DNA from: Lujinxingia sediminis | GTDB taxonomy: Bacteria > Myxococcota_A > Bradymonadia > Bradymonadales > Bradymonadaceae | Direction: 5' to 3' | Length of the DNA: 64,000 nucleotides | Assembly (NCBI RefSeq): GCF_004005565.1 | Contig: NZ_SADD01000001.1 | Location: forward strand, 496,001 to 560,000 | Shown here: in pieces, positions 63,980 to 64,000 of the stretch | Layout of the letters: the number at the start of each line of letters is the position of its first letter | How positions within the stretch are numbered: the first letter of the stretch is position 1 | The notes under the pieces: model-generated | The model's database searches: none | What the model saw: the letters and a program-made list of their open reading frames with translations, nothing else | What the model was told of the DNA's origin: nothing | Translations under genes and position numbers: made by a program

Positions 63980-64000
63980 ATGATGAGCAAAAAGAAAAAC
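63980..64000 (+). CDS. Partial gene start, product unknown
   Basis: Seven codons (MMSKKKN) before the window ends. GAGGAG lies nine bases upstream of the first ATG; the second ATG, three bases on, may be the true start. The gene has its own promoter and a long leader. Nothing can be said of the product beyond a lysine-rich N-terminus. Confidence 0.5.

Overview
The window is GC-rich, densely coded bacterial chromosome with no phage, insertion sequence, CRISPR array or rRNA. Several features point to a delta-proteobacterial/Myxococcota-type organism, possibly Bradymonadia: three Hanks-type Ser/Thr kinases, a receiver-DUF4388(PATAN)-roadblock protein, a CIRCE-controlled groESL, a xerC-hslVU operon and a pheST-ihfA-merR block. 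This placement is inferred from gene content; no 16S or marker comparison was possible.

Layout. 1-9.2 kb (minus strand): the 3' end of the window side of dnaK (truncated) preceded by a J-domain/TPR cochaperone, then argD, hslU, hslV, xerC and a bifunctional RelA/SpoT enzyme, probably one long operon running spoT to argD. 9.4-10.2 kb: a higBA toxin-antitoxin locus with an intact antitoxin, a perfect operator palindrome and a frameshifted toxin. 10.2-12 kb: an SDR reductase and coaE. 12.1-14.5 kb: two coupled membrane proteins (divergent ResB/CcsA-like pair at best). 14.5-21.6 kb: housekeeping genes engB, rimI, prs, a phosphoesterase, an HNH nuclease, comF, rlmH, rsfS and proA. 21.8-24 kb: CIRCE-groES-groEL. 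24.2-27.5 kb: two tandem membrane-anchored Ser/Thr kinases. 27.7-32.3 kb: a parvulin lipoprotein and, convergent, a fused MFS/spermidine-synthase-like protein.

32.4-35.7 kb is the most interesting locus: an Rrf2 regulator, a CysK-like protein that lacks the PLP lysine, a CysO-type sulfur carrier, an intact CysM-type synthase and a JAMM (Mec-type) peptidase. It looks like the carrier-protein route to cysteine known from Mycobacterium (cysO-cysM-mec). Three differences stand out: an added pseudoenzyme, a dedicated regulator with a palindromic upstream site, and a carrier tail that must be trimmed (Gly-Gly-Leu-Arg).

35.6-40.5 kb (minus strand): a transglutaminase-fold exported protein, an MBL-fold hydrolase and an M61-like lipoprotein peptidase. 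40.6-43.8 kb: signalling genes (receiver-PATAN-roadblock, roadblock, histidine kinase). 43.8-50.1 kb: a FadL-type porin, two unusual methyltransferases, a small membrane protein and phosphatidylserine decarboxylase. 50.3-53.6 kb: a lipoprotein, a DEAD-box helicase with six in-frame 30-bp repeats, and a DUF721 protein. 53.8-60.5 kb: tRNA-Val(GAC), infC, rpmI, rplT, pheS, pheT, ihfA and a MerR-like regulator. 60.8-64 kb: an RpoD-family sigma factor without region 1.1, a third Ser/Thr kinase, and a promoter plus a long structured leader for a gene cut off by the window edge.

Start codons were moved from the longest possible ORF where a Shine-Dalgarno site, signal peptide or family alignment favoured another; alternatives are stated. 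Long antisense ORFs opposite highly expressed genes were treated as shadows.
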